This document shows, in pieces, positions 24,889-36,340 of a stretch of DNA of 64,000 nt. The stretch comes from Valencia hispanica. Its lineage: Eukaryota; Chordata; Actinopteri; Cyprinodontiformes; Valenciidae. Numbering within the stretch: the first letter of the stretch is position 1; each line of letters begins with the position of its first letter. The translations under genes and the position numbers were made by a program. Under the pieces are notes generated by a model. The model was not told the DNA's origin. It ran no database searches and was given only the letters and a program-made list of their open reading frames with translations. The DNA is taken from assembly GCA_963556495.2 (NCBI GenBank), contig OY747709.1:15857900-15921899 (forward strand), in the 5' to 3' direction.

Positions 24889-27279
24889 ATTTACACACAA
24901 TCACTACAATTATTCTCAGATTTTTCATCATATGGCAAAAATCTGTGAATTAAGCTCAAACATCCCTTCAACTTTTGAACAAAAAATAAATAAACTAATG
25001 TGAGTTTGTAAGAATGACTTTGCTAATCTCCTGTAACACCTAGTTGTGCTGCTGTGCTATTGCTAGCCTGAAAGAAAAACAAAACATGAACCAAAACAGG
25101 AGATTCGGTTTTTGCTGTTTTTTTAATTTTATTTATGTCCTCATCTATTACATCACTACAACTAACATTCCTGTGAGCATCTCCGCTTGTGAATTTTTTT
25201 TTTTTGGGTGCTCGTGTTACTGCTGAGTCAAGGTGCTTTATCCTTTAGCCACCATAAAGGCTGTGGGAGCAGCTACCCTGAACGCCTCCTGAGACTTTTC
25301 TACATTATAACACACAAAGCAAAGTGTGTAGTGAAATCTTGTAAACCCTTGTTTATGGAGTGCACATTGGTAGCCTATGGATAGCACACACACAGACTGA
25401 GTGACCATAAAGCTGCCGCTAAGTATAAAAAAAATTATTAAAAAAAACACACACACACACAAGTCTTAAACACCCTGAAGGCAATTATCTTCATGCCCCT
25501 CTGCTCCAAACTAACAAATATGCCCTTCCAAAAAAAGCATCCCTCACACTCCCATGAGTTCACGTGTACAAACAAAAATCCCTCTTTTCTTTTTTGTTAT
25601 ACTTTACATCTCTCATCTTGCTTTCCCTCATGCCAACCCCCCCTCCCCATCTCAAGGCTTTCAGTAACGAATGCGCTCTCACAAAGCCTTTTTTCTTCCA
25701 CCTCAGACAATGCACCTCCCCACCTATACTCTGCCAGGCATTCCTGAGTCTATCCTAGCTATCGAAAATGTCAAGAATGAGGAGAGAAGCACAGGAGGGT
25801 AGCAATGAGCACTGCGGCAGGTAGAGTCTTGTCCCGCTGCGCGCGCTCCCCACGGCCTCTGGGGTTAGTGCTTGCGTGGAACGGATGGGATCTGACTTGA
25901 CTCCCTTAATTAAAACTCGCCACTTGAACAAGCCTCAAAGCTCATTCTCCTATGGATAAAGGCCATTGGAGCTAATTGTCAGGGCCAGTTTCATTCCACA
26001 AACAACAGAAAGGAGAAGTTATACGAGGTGTCCCCAGATATGACTTATTGGATCATCTGCGCATGAGGAGCTCCATGGAAAAGCTTCCGTCGTTTCTTTT
26101 ACACACAAGGAGTTTTAAAACAAGTGGTGTTTGATCATTCTTCAAGATCTTCCTCTGCCAGTAATCCTTCAAATGCAAGATGATATGAGCAAATTGGGTT
26201 ATGCAAAGCAAACTCTCTTGAAACACAAAGCCTCAAAACAACAGCGCATTCTAGACAGTTTTCCGCAGCCAAGAAGCTCCCATTTCCTCTCCAGGAGTCT
26301 GAGAAGAAGAAGAAAAGGGGGCTGAATAAAAAGGTTAGCAGAGCAGACCAACAGAGAAAAGTTTTATGTGTGTGCCAAATACAATTTAACACTGCAAACA
26401 AGCTCCATCCATTGGAACATTCCGCCACCCTGAGCCAGGAGGTGATTCACGCTCTGCATCACCTCAAACCCCCCCCCCCCCTTACATTCAAACTCTGAAA
26501 AAATGTGATGCTTAACAGTTAAACAGCAGCAGGTTCACAGCTTGCTGGTATGGGGGGGGGGGGGGGGGTTACACCCCACTACAGTCTGGAAGTTTCGGTC
26601 AGTGCTTAGATCTATTAGTTACAGCTGCACGGTTTTTCTTATAAGAGCCTGACAAATTAGTTCCGAAACGAGAAAAGGAGATCAAAGAACAACAGCTACT
26701 AATTAACCTGTGTCATGCAAAAAGTAATAGGAAAAAAAACGCCGCCGTCGCATGTGGTACGTCATTTATCCACGGATGTGGGACTTTCTTTCGACTCCTT
26801 GCCCTTTTCTGTGAAGTACTTTACAATGAAATTAAAATCCAGAAGCTTGGAAACAACTTTGTGTGAACCTGAAGGCCCCTAAACGTCCTGTGTGTGTATG
26901 TAAAAGTAGAGTTTATATTCTAACTTAATAAAACAGCAAGGGTTAAAAATCACCCTTTAACCAATGAACCCAAGTTCCTACAAGTTGTTTATAGGCCGTG
27001 CCTTCCTTAAGGCTTTATTGAAAGGTTGGAGCCACACCACAGAAACAAAGCTTCTAAAATGACTCCAGTGGTCTTGTTTCATGAAATTTGGGGAAACTTT
27101 ACCATCGTGAGCCTGAGGCTGTGTCACTGTAGCAGCCACCTGTAACCTAAATCCTGGCCCACTTTGGAAAACAACAGGGTTCGTCACATAAGAGGCCAGC
27201 ACATGCTCAAACCTCTAATATGTACCCCAACATCTATAGTGTGCTACAACTTTCCAGTCAACAGGTACTGGTTCCTTAC

Positions 27280-27541
27280 TTTCAACGCAGCGCTCCACTT
27301 CCTCCAGGTTGCGAAGAGTAATCCTCATCAAGCTCGAGTTGAGCATCAGTTCGTTCTTGTGGTCCGGCCCCACGGACTCCGGGGCGAGGTTGAGAAAAAA
27401 TATGCGAGTGTCGCCAATGGCCACTTGGTTGTCACAGATGCGAGGATTCCCGAACCCGCCGATCGTCACTTTGTTGCCTCCGTCCAGGAGGAAGTCACTG
27501 TTGATGCTGGTCTTCCCTTTCAAGTAGCGCCACACTCTGAC
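27280..27541 (-). CDS. agrn: Agrin exon 2: remainder of NtA domain
   Basis: Second agrin exon, 262 nt (87 codons plus one base). It opens with [10 protein letters not shown], joining exon 1 as ...YYCK|VRVWRY in phase 0, and contains the conserved NtA segments [29 protein letters not shown] and [20 protein letters not shown]. Exon 1 supplies two NtA cysteines (residues 32 and 67); this exon supplies two more (joined-protein residues 103 and 153). The acceptor is AG at 27543-27542 and the donor is GAAA|gtaagg, with GT at 27279-27278, phase 1. The last segment, [12 protein letters not shown], is the C-terminal helix implicated in laminin binding in the family. The frame continues into the intron (27215-27279) without agrin similarity. 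Joined protein so far: 155 residues, a complete NtA domain. The follistatin-like/Kazal, LamG and EGF modules must lie left of the window. Confidence 0.95.
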
Positions 27542-27639
27542 CTTTACAAGATGAAAACAGAGAAAGGCACATGTTTTATTATTACAATAATGACGTCAAG
27601 AAAAGAAAACAGCTGCAACAACCTGGTTGCATAAGTGTT

Positions 27640-28235
27640 CACACCCTCAATCTAGGGCTTTGTTGAAACAAAGGTTAGTCTGTCAGCATCCTATATCTTT
27701 ACATGAAAAAAAAATATCTCCCTTGCAAAGCTAGCCAAATCTACCAAAATATAAAGACAATATCTTGTCCACAGTACATCTTCAGGTGACCCCACAGATT
27801 TACTTATGAACTTTGGGTAGGCCATCCCGAAACTTTAATTTCCTCTCATGGAGTCTTTCTTTTGATAATAATTCTTTATATTGATAAGAACAAAAAGTCT
27901 CCTTCCATGTGAAGAGGAGTAAACCTAGATCATGATGCTGCCACCACCATGTCTGACTGGGGATATGGTGTTCTTTTCATCATGTTCAGTTCTGTTTTTG
28001 GGCCACATATTAAATACGTTCAACTCTGGTTTCATCAGACCATAGGACTATGTCGGAGAAGGTTCTTGGAGATTTTAGGCAGGCCTGAAAGATTTCTTTG
28101 AATGAAAAGGATTTTATCTTGCAACTCTTCTAATTGTTCTTGGCCAATGAAGAATACTGGGGAGATTTGTCCGATATAGAAAACAAACAGTCCTGGGCAG
28201 AAATGCCTTCAGCTCCTTCAGAGGCAGCCGCTCCA
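27640..28235 (-). mobile_element. Decayed Tc1-like element in agrin intron 1
   Basis: Minus-strand relic. The plus-strand text GATGCTGCCACCACCATG (27933-27950), GGTTTCATCAGACCA (28029-28043) and the start TTGCATAAGTGTTCACACC (27627-27645) match the complement of Tc1-family elements. No open frame remains. Confidence 0.65.
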
Positions 28236-30058
28236 GACGCAAAAAAAAAAAAAAAACTGTTAAAGGACGATTTATCTTAAAATATATCTAAATATTTATG
28301 CTCAAAGAAAATAAAGATTTAAACCTGTTCCTATTCTCCACACTACAGTGTATACTGCCCTATACAGTGTGTCTCCTCATTCTCAGAATATTAGGAAACA
28401 AAAGTCTAAATCTACATTTAAAATCTCTGTCGTCAAGTCTAAATGGTAATGTTGAAATGCAAACGAGGCACAGTGCCGTGAGTAAATGAGAGAATGTCAA
28501 ACTTCAGAATAAACTTAACAGGAAAAGCTTTTATTTTGATATCTTAAGACGGAAGGACTCTTCTAAATGAGTATTAGCCCAGCCCCAGCAGTGAGAGGAC
28601 GGTGGGAAAAGTTGCGTTAGTTTTGTTTTGAAAATACCCAGTCTTTTATTACTTTATACAGCTAGAGTTGTACCATTGGCAGCTATGAACATCACTGGCT
28701 AATAACCCATTTTTAAACTTTCACAGTTAAGATATATGTAGCAGTTGTGCCTTGCATATCAGCTTGCTTTTGCCGATGACATCAGATAAAGACAGTTTAA
28801 AAGATTCAACACTCAGACTACGAAGTCTTCATTTTTGTGACTTAGGTGAGTCCATGTCACAAACACCTGTTGCCATCTCTGGTTTCGGCATACAAATAAA
28901 ATCCTCTGGAAGTTTTTGTACCCTTCTCTTAACTGATGCATTGCACAATTCTTTTGATGCTTAGTAACCCTATAACGACCTTCGGCTTTAGTTAAAGAAG
29001 GCTTTTTGTATAACAACACCTGCAATTTTAACCGGGGTGTGTACAGAACAGCACATTCAATATTTCATACCATTTAACTCCAACCTCACTAAAAAGCTAG
29101 GCTTAGCGTCACGCGTTGTCTTATGCATTTCTGCAGGGATCTCATCCGCATCCGGACTTCGTCAGTCTTAGAAAGCCAATGCATTCTATGTCCTGAGTCA
29201 GTGGAAGTTCTGTGTTACATATCAGCCACCTTGTTTCATTTGAGCATTTGGACGAGGGTTTCTGTTTACAGGATGAGCTGCTGTGCCTCTTATCTGCCCC
29301 ATTCATTGGCCGGGGAGACGGGAAAAGAAGCGAGCGAGCTGACCAAACACAACTTGTTTATTTTTCACAGATTTTAGACTGGCCCACCACGAGTTTCAGC
29401 CATGGTGCAAAAGTTAGTTGCACAATGAATGGGCAAAGGAAGGAAGACGCAGGATGGTAGGGAGGGAAAGTGGGGAGAATTACTTCCTGACTAAAAGTTT
29501 GGATTTTTGCTGATTTAAATAACTCTGTCCTTTCATTGCATATGGAAATATGTGTGTTCTGCTTTTGATGCTGCAGTACTGTGTTTGCCTTGCACTCCAT
29601 TATACAGCAAATCAGTGTCCTAATTGCAGTATCAATATGTGCGACAATGCAATGACACATATTGCTTGGGTGCAACACTTGGGAAAGCACTGGGGCACTC
29701 ATGATGATGGAAGACAGAGAAAAGAGAGGGGAAGCTAATATCTTTATTGTAATAATAAACATTAATATTGAAATGTTGCACATTCTCCGCATATTGTACC
29801 TCCACATATCTGCACTTGCCTGAAGGCAGCAGTTCAAACGTTCATGGAGAAGATCTGAGAGGTCTCTGATTATGTTCAGAGCCATGTTGCTGCAGTGATT
29901 TGAGAACAGATCCTGGAGGGTAGGGACCTTCCCAGCACCCCTCACTATCCACTGCAGGGCCATCAAATTGGTGCGCTATAGTGTTCATCTTAATGTGTGA
30001 GTTCACAAACGTAGTTTTCAAGTCCTGGTATCAGTTAAGTCTCACGCTTGATTGAGTG

Positions 30059-30862
30059 CACCGATCAAGCATAACATTATGACAACCTGCCAAACAGTGT
30101 TTTAGTCCCCCATTTTGATGTTAAAACAGCCAAGACCTGTTGAGGCACGGACCCCACTAAAGCCCTAATGTGCTGATATGAAAGTATTAACAGCCGATTG
30201 TTTGAGCCCTGTGCACTGCGAGGTGGGGGCTTCCACGGATCAGATCCGTTTGTCCACCTCATCCCACCGATGTTTGATCGGATTGGGATCTGGGGAACTT
30301 GGAGGCCAAGGCAACACTTCAAGCTTATTGTGCTTCTCAAACCATTCCCGAATCACTGTTGCTTGGAAGCAAGGTGGATTATCTGCATACAGTCAGCAAA
30401 TATCCTTAGGTACGTGCTCCACTGCAAAGCAACATCCGGAAAGGTGACAATATCATTCATCAGACCAGACCACCTTCTTCTATCGCTAGTACAGTCCATG
30501 TGGTCACATCGTCACTGTGGATTTTTGTCGGCCATGGTAAGAATCCGCGTTATAACTTCTTTAGCATTTTCAGCTACAGTAACTCATCTGTCTAGCCACA
30601 TCAGGCCAGTCTTCTCTCTCCAAATGCCTCCAATGACCCATGAACCTCTTGCCTGTTTTCCACCGTTCCTTCTTTTACGCCGCTTTTACAAGGCAACACT
30701 GCGGAACGGGAACGCCCCAAAGCAGCCCCCCTTTTGGAGATGCATCACTGATTGGCCACAGTTTTGTCAAACTCAAAATCCTCAAACATGTCAACTGATG
30801 TAGCCCAACAATGAGTACGATTCCCTTTCCTGTAACAGTGGTCATAACATGATGCTTGATGG
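30059..30862 (-). mobile_element. Tc1-like element with both ends, internally deleted
   Basis: Inverted ends are ACCGATCAAGCATAACATTA (30059 onward) and the complement of CCCATCAAGCATCATGTTAT near 30862. Transposase fragments are read on the minus strand: SDPWKPPPRSAQG (30200-30240 region) corresponds to the C-terminal part, and TCATCAGACCAGACCACCTTC (30458 region) to the segment around a catalytic acidic residue. Frameshifts and deletions reduce it to about 800 bp against about 1.2-1.6 kb for intact members. Confidence 0.85.
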
Positions 30863-31427
30863 GTAAAGATCTACAACTTTTCTCCTTGATCTGTGGGAAC
30901 TTGAGAGTGAACTTTCACCATATGCCCCCTCCCCTAAAGACATTGCTGCATCTGCTGCAGGTCACAGATATCTGGTCTGTGGTGCAATTTGTCAGCACCG
31001 CCACAGAGTAAATCAAGACTCAGAATATTATCCCTGCGGCAACAGGAAAGTGACAGGTTGCACATTTCCAGTCTTTATGGCAGTGGTGAGAGTTGCCAGT
31101 CAGGGAGCACGCAGCTTCCTGCTGCAGTATGTTGTGGATGATTACATGCTCGGTTAGGCCTGCCTCATAGCTGTGTAATTGGAGAGTTGAAATAGTAATT
31201 AAAAAAAAACCAAAACCTGCATGTAGGTTACTGGGTGTATTCCTGAAAGGAAAGGGGGTTTACCGCTGCCGAAAGGTGGTTTTCAGGAAAGCTTCGGATG
31301 AGAGTTGGGACAGAAAGTCGCACTCCAGCCGGAAGCCTTCTGTAAAGTCCAGAAGAGGCCCACCGAGCAGGTGTCCGAAACGGATCACCTCGCGCGATGA
31401 CGCACCTGCGCTTTCCGAAACACTTAC

Positions 31428-31631
31428 CTTGCAGTAATAGATGTCGTCCACTGGGTCCACGTTGAAGATTCCGTCCACGGTTCCGGTCAGGACGACGTTG
31501 GCCTCCTCCTCCCTGTCCCCCAGGTTTCTCTCCGGGCAAATCGCGGCGCAGGGCGCCCACAGGGGAGCCACGAGCAGCCCAGCCAGGAGCAGCGCTGTCC
31601 GGCCGGCCCGGAGTGTCCGCTGCGAAGACAT
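31428..31631 (-). CDS. agrn: Agrin exon 1: signal peptide and start of NtA domain
   Basis: First coding exon of agrin, the secreted heparan-sulfate proteoglycan of basement membranes that organises neuromuscular synapses. It encodes 68 residues. A basic start (residues 1-11) and a hydrophobic run [13 protein letters not shown] (13-25) form a signal peptide ending near CAA. The mature start [20 protein letters not shown] is the hallmark of the N-terminal agrin (NtA) domain, which binds the laminin gamma-1 coiled coil. The exon ends ...YYCK, followed by a consensus donor (minus strand AAG|gtaagt, GT at 31427-31426), phase 0. The start codon has G at -3, and no better in-frame ATG lies upstream. 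The reading frame runs past the donor to 31260, but that extension loses NtA similarity. Identity is by recognition of the family; I am confident of it. Confidence 0.95.
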
Positions 31632-32099
<468 letters not shown>

Positions 32100-32468
32100 G
32101 GAATGCAAGTTCTCTTCTGCTTTCTGTCTCGCTCTCACACACACAATCACACACACTCTCTCCCAAACACACACACTTCCACAGGATTTGCATTCAATCT
32201 GAATTGCTGATCCCAGAAGTGAGATGATGATGGTGGTAGGGTGGATGGGTGGGGGGTGGGATGCCTGGAGAAGGTGGCTATCCAACGCCGCCCCCAGTCG
32301 GGCAGACGGTGTCTTTACCCCTGATCCTATCAATGACCCCCCACTTTCCCCATGTCCGAGACCACGTAGCCTACTCAAGGTGTCAGTGGCGTATCCAGAG
32401 AAATGTTTTTCCAGAGAGGGTGGCAAGGGAGGGACAAGAATTGTTTAGGCGGCACCATATGCCAAAAT

Positions 32469-32472
32469 TATA

Positions 32473-32537
<65 letters not shown>
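32469..32537. repeat. (TA)n microsatellite
   Basis: Nearly pure TA run of about 69 bp with one early interruption (TATATGTATA). It sits about 370 bp beyond the CT tract in the agrin upstream region. Confidence 0.95.
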
Positions 32538-32539
<2 letters not shown>

Positions 32540-32541
<2 letters not shown>

Positions 32542-34910
32542 ACTCAAGTAGGCCTACTTGGATTACATATAGTGTATCAGACAGCATTTCGACCAAAGTA
32601 AGCAAATTAATAAGAACATAATGTGTGTAAATTGTTTCTGGTTAGAGTGACTGCCTGACAGAAAAGTAGGGCAATGTAAAAATCTATTTCAAGAAACCAT
32701 TCGCCTAAACCACAGCAGTATTTTTGCTTTTCCTGAAGCTCAAGTCTCCTTTGGTTTTAGCCCTTCAAGAACTAGCCATTAACTCCAGCCTCTGGGTCCA
32801 ACTCATCCAGATTTATAGCAAATGGAGACACAAAGATACTTCACCGCTGCGGGTAAGATATTGACAATTTACAACATTTAAACAGAAACCCACTAAACAA
32901 AATCTTGAAATATTCCTATACAGTTCTGACACTGCAAACAACACAGGAAATGCCCATTTCCCAATAACCGAACATGCAAACAAGCAAAAGAAAACGTATT
33001 AGGAGCACAACAGACATGTTACATTTTGTCACTGTTTTTGTTTCCAGCACTCATGCTGCCCTCTGATGCAATGATGCCCAGGGTATGTGCCCATACTGCT
33101 CATTTCAAAAACCTCATTTGTTTACATTTTGCCTCCAAGGAGCCAGAGTTTCCTAATCCTTTAAAGTGGCCTCGATCAATAGTTTTCCAGGGTTTCTGAA
33201 GGTCTTTAGGTCTTTTTTTTTCAGTCTGGCTGCTCTTTCAGCTTTTATCAGTCCTGTACCTACCTAAGACAGCATTTCGCGCTGTAGGTGATTAAAAAAT
33301 GTAGGAATGTGGACAAATGCAGGACAAACATTGAAGTATCAGGCCCGAAAAATGGTCTTTAGCTGATTAGGAGTATATATTGGTCACTTCTTTAAGACAT
33401 GGGAGAAAAAACAGACCTGACAGATAGCCTGATAAATACATTTGTGTTTCATTGATGTATACCAAGTTTCCAACTAAAAGCTCTTTGGGAATAATATATA
33501 TATTTTTTAAATACTATATTAAATTGTACATTTGCTAAAGATCCAGGTTAAAATTTGGTATTTCCTAAGTTGTCTTCCATAGACAGTAAATTTATGCATC
33601 CCTCAAGTGTTGGAGGCCTTTTATTTCTGAATAATTCATTGATTAAATTTAAGTTACATGAAAACTAAATCTTTCTCTAAAATAGTGAGGTGGCTAATAA
33701 GTGACAAAGCAGTTAAAATCCAACGAAAAACATTATAAAGGCCTTCAGAAACGCTGAACAACCACTGATCAAGACCTTTTTTACTTTAAAAAAAAAAGAA
33801 AACCTGGCTCTCTGAAAGCAAAATATAAAGCAGTGAGTGATCGCTCAATCATTTTTGCACAGTTCTCAGAGTGTTCTGAAGTCATAGTTAAGACTGTTTT
33901 TAATGTAAACTCGGTCTTAAGCAACAGTCAGCTGACTGTTATTGTTTTAAGTCAGTCTTGCAGGTAACCCCACACGCACCAACCTCCTACAGCAGCATGC
34001 GGTTTTCAGCTCCTCTCCAAAGAAATAACAGCAGTAAATGCTAGAGCTGGTATGAACCACCTACTAAATCATGTGCTGGAGGTTTTATCATTAATGCGTG
34101 TGTTCTCATGATGGAAGAACAACACGTGGAGGGAAAAAAATGAGACGATTTGAATTAGCAACATAAACACAGGCCCTGCCCACATTAGGGTAGGATATTT
34201 AACAAAACAGAAATTTCCTATCCCTTCGAACCTCACATCCACGAGAGTTTTTGGAACAGTTTTTTAACTTCATTTTGTTTGGGGTACAATGGTCACAGAA
34301 GTTTTTTTTTTGTTTTGTTTGTTGTTATGAGCTGACCCGAGTAATATGGAGAAAAATATAGTCTCTAGGATCAGATTGTTTTTTGATATTTAATTTATAA
34401 CACTGGATTTTTATCCTGTGCAATTACGTAAATTAGTTATGTTTTTTAATTTTATTTAAATTTACCTACAAAAAAATGTGATTTTCAAAATTCACCTTCA
34501 TGTGACACCAGTGCTTTGGGCTGGGCTAGAGGTGCGTCTCTTAACAGTTAGCTGTGCCAACCAGCTAACTGTTATTTGTCACATGATTAAAGAAGCGTAA
34601 TTTGATTGGCTAAAAGCCCCTCAACTCAATCTAGTGATGATTGCCTTGACTTGGGCCATCACCACATTTGCAGCATAATGCTTCATAGCGAATGTTTGAA
34701 AGCAAATTATTGCAGACAAATTTAGAGTTGAAATATATATATATAAAAATTCAATGTCTCAAAGGAACTCTGATTCCAACGAGACTATATTTCTTCCATA
34801 GAGTGATGCTGGTTCACAAATTGTGTCAAATATATGTGCTACATTTTTTAAAACTTCATAAAATCCCCTATTTTATACATTTTCACTCTATTTGAGAGTG
34901 AAACCAGACC
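32540..34910. other. Unassigned intergenic stretch
   Basis: AT-rich, with no open frame that I recognise as coding and no repeat with readable ends apart from the hairpin at 34542. Short microsatellite-like T and A runs only. Confidence 0.5.
34542..34574. repeat. Perfect 13-bp hairpin with 7-nt loop
   Basis: TAACAGTTAGCTG at 34542-34554 is exactly complementary to 34562-34574. Confidence 0.95.
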
Positions 34911-34928
34911 GTAGTCAGGTTAATGGAA

Positions 34929-35415
34929 TGTCTGTTGTTTTTACATGAATTACCATAATATGTTAACAATATTGTTTTTGATCATTTATAGTAATTTACC
35001 GAACTAAAAACTGTTCTTCATTGTGAGTTTTATATTTAACAAAAAAGTATACCACTCTGTTTTCTGCATTATCACTATATTTTACACTGTGAAGTTCTGG
35101 CAACCACAGCTGCCAGTAACTTACCATAATATTGAACTTTTTAATAGATTACCGTAATATGTTTTACAGTTTCATTGAATCCAACTGGGGGGGACCGTAA
35201 TCAATTTATCTGCATGTCTGTTGTTTTCACATGAATTACGAGAAACAGTTTTGCTGTATTTATTTTATTTCACGGTAATCTACTCTAAACAATAACATTC
35301 CTTTATTGTGAAAGGTTTACCAAAATAGCATAACGTCGTGCTTTCTACATTTATACCCTATTTTTCATTGTGAAATTTTGGAAACCACATCTACCAGTAA
35401 TTCACCGTAAATTAA
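34929..35415. repeat. Diverged two-copy repeat, about 286 bp apart
   Basis: TGTCTGTTGTTTTTACATGA at 34929 recurs as TGTCTGTTGTTTTCACATGA at 35215. Both are followed by a TTCATTGTGA...TTTCTGCATT / TTTATTGTGA...TTTCTACATT series and an ACCACA-CTGCCAGTAA / ACCACA-CTACCAGTAA end. The pattern fits a tandem duplication or two copies of one MITE with TTACCGTAA-like ends. Confidence 0.6.
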
Positions 35416-35419
35416 ACAA

Positions 35420-36340
35420 TTTTTTTTTTTTTACAGTTCAGCTGTTAGGAGTCTGGGGTGTTTGTCTGTTTGGCTTCTTGCAGTTTTCTCCACCTTTCTG
35501 GAGGAAAGGACCAGGGGTCCTGTGTGAGCAGAGGACCTGTCCATCAAGCCGTTGGCGGAGCCGTTTCTCTGCAGCCTACACAACTGCAGCCCATTGAAGC
35601 TCATCGCAGGCTGGATATAAGGAGCTGGCTGTCAGATCTTCATTGCCTGAGTGTTGAACCATTTTTGGTAAACCTCTAGCCCTCCGTGTCTCCACCAGAG
35701 TTTCTAGTTTTCTAGTCCTCCTCTTCCTCCTGTGACTTACCTGCTCCTGCTGACACTTCCTTGTGCTCCTTCTAAGGTTTCCTGTTAAGGTTTCCTCGTG
35801 ATCAGTTCTCCAGCTTCACTGCAAGTCTTGGTTTCTGTTCCACGTCTGACAGCCTTCATCTCAAAGTTCTTCCGTGGTCCAATCTCCACCTCCGTAGTCC
35901 AAGCTCCATCTCCGTGCTCCTTTGTTTCCCAGCCACCGGAGCCAGCTTCTGTGGCTTCTCAGCCCATTAACCCTTGAATAACCTCGAGTGACTTAGCCAT
36001 AGATATCGCTTTCCTGGACTCTTACAGACGCTACTTTTGAACGATTGCTCCACCAGTTTAAAGATGATCCCAGCATGTTAAACAATCTACAAACAATATT
36101 GTGCTTTCTGATGGAGAAAACGTCAGCTAATCATCACTTAACCCCATCATCAGCATTCACTGCTTTTCCTGTGACCCCTCAAGATACTGCATCGTGGGTC
36201 CCCAGCACCTTGTCTAGGGTTCCTGAGGTAGCCGCTGGATTCCAATGTTCCTTGCCACTGGCCCCTGAGAAGGTCCTTCAGCCCTCAAAAATGGATTTTT
36301 GCTGCACAGACCTTTTTTATTAGACTTTATGTATATGAGA
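35420..36340 (+). other. Unclassified pyrimidine-rich repeat-like region
   Basis: Pyrimidine-rich, comparatively GC-rich block with several short open frames, including a 92-residue frame at 36045-36323 (starting MLHQFKDDPSML). The layout resembles LTR-retroelement leader sequence, but I recognise no conserved domain. A fragment of a retroelement is the most likely reading. Confidence 0.3.

Larger units (their letters stand above)
23040..25070. repeat. Degenerate tandem-like array in probable agrin intron 2
   Basis: A recurring block AACTTCCTGTAGCAGCTAG...GTGCTA is found in diverged form near 23325, 23466, 23693, 23873, 24019, 24168 and 25025. It is often followed by a 'CTCAGTA...AATATC' segment. 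Spacing is about 140-230 bp, so the units are heavily diverged. The array is interrupted by the hAT-like element 24223-24888. Identified by eye; a dot plot would be needed to fix unit length. Confidence 0.5.
1..27279 (-). other. agrn: Probable agrin intron 2, running off the left edge
   Basis: No agrin exon after NtA was recognised on the minus strand. I looked for cysteine-rich follistatin/Kazal signatures flanked by splice sites in the open frames and saw none. By inference this is intron 2, which is long in vertebrate agrin genes, but an unrecognised short exon cannot be excluded. Stretches with no recognised gene or repeat: 1-3386 (apart from C runs), 7570-8590, 9400-10080, 12125-14070, 14290-15425, 17214-18330, 18930-22900 and 25080-27279. 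The GC-richer patches near 19.1-19.4, 21.2-21.4 and 25.75-26.1 kb could be conserved regulatory DNA; that is untested. Confidence 0.6.
27542..31427 (-). other. agrn: Agrin intron 1
   Basis: Intron of about 3.9 kb with a GT donor at 31427-31426 and an AG acceptor at 27543-27542 on the minus strand. It contains one well-delimited Tc1-like relic (about 30059-30862) and a more decayed Tc1-like stretch (about 27640-28235). Between 28260 and 30050 I recognise no gene or repeat; the short open frames there have no family resemblance. The stretch 30870-31230 is likewise unassigned. Confidence 0.85.

Noticed and set aside
27309..27634. Plus-strand frames over agrin exon 2 (72 and 156 residues)
   Set aside because: Antisense shadows of the NtA exon.
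30198..30803. 201-residue plus-strand frame
   Set aside because: Antisense to a Tc1-like relic with both inverted ends visible.
31260..31427. Extension of the agrin exon 1 frame (to 123 residues)
   Set aside because: A consensus donor at 31427 and the exact join to exon 2 show that this is intronic read-through.
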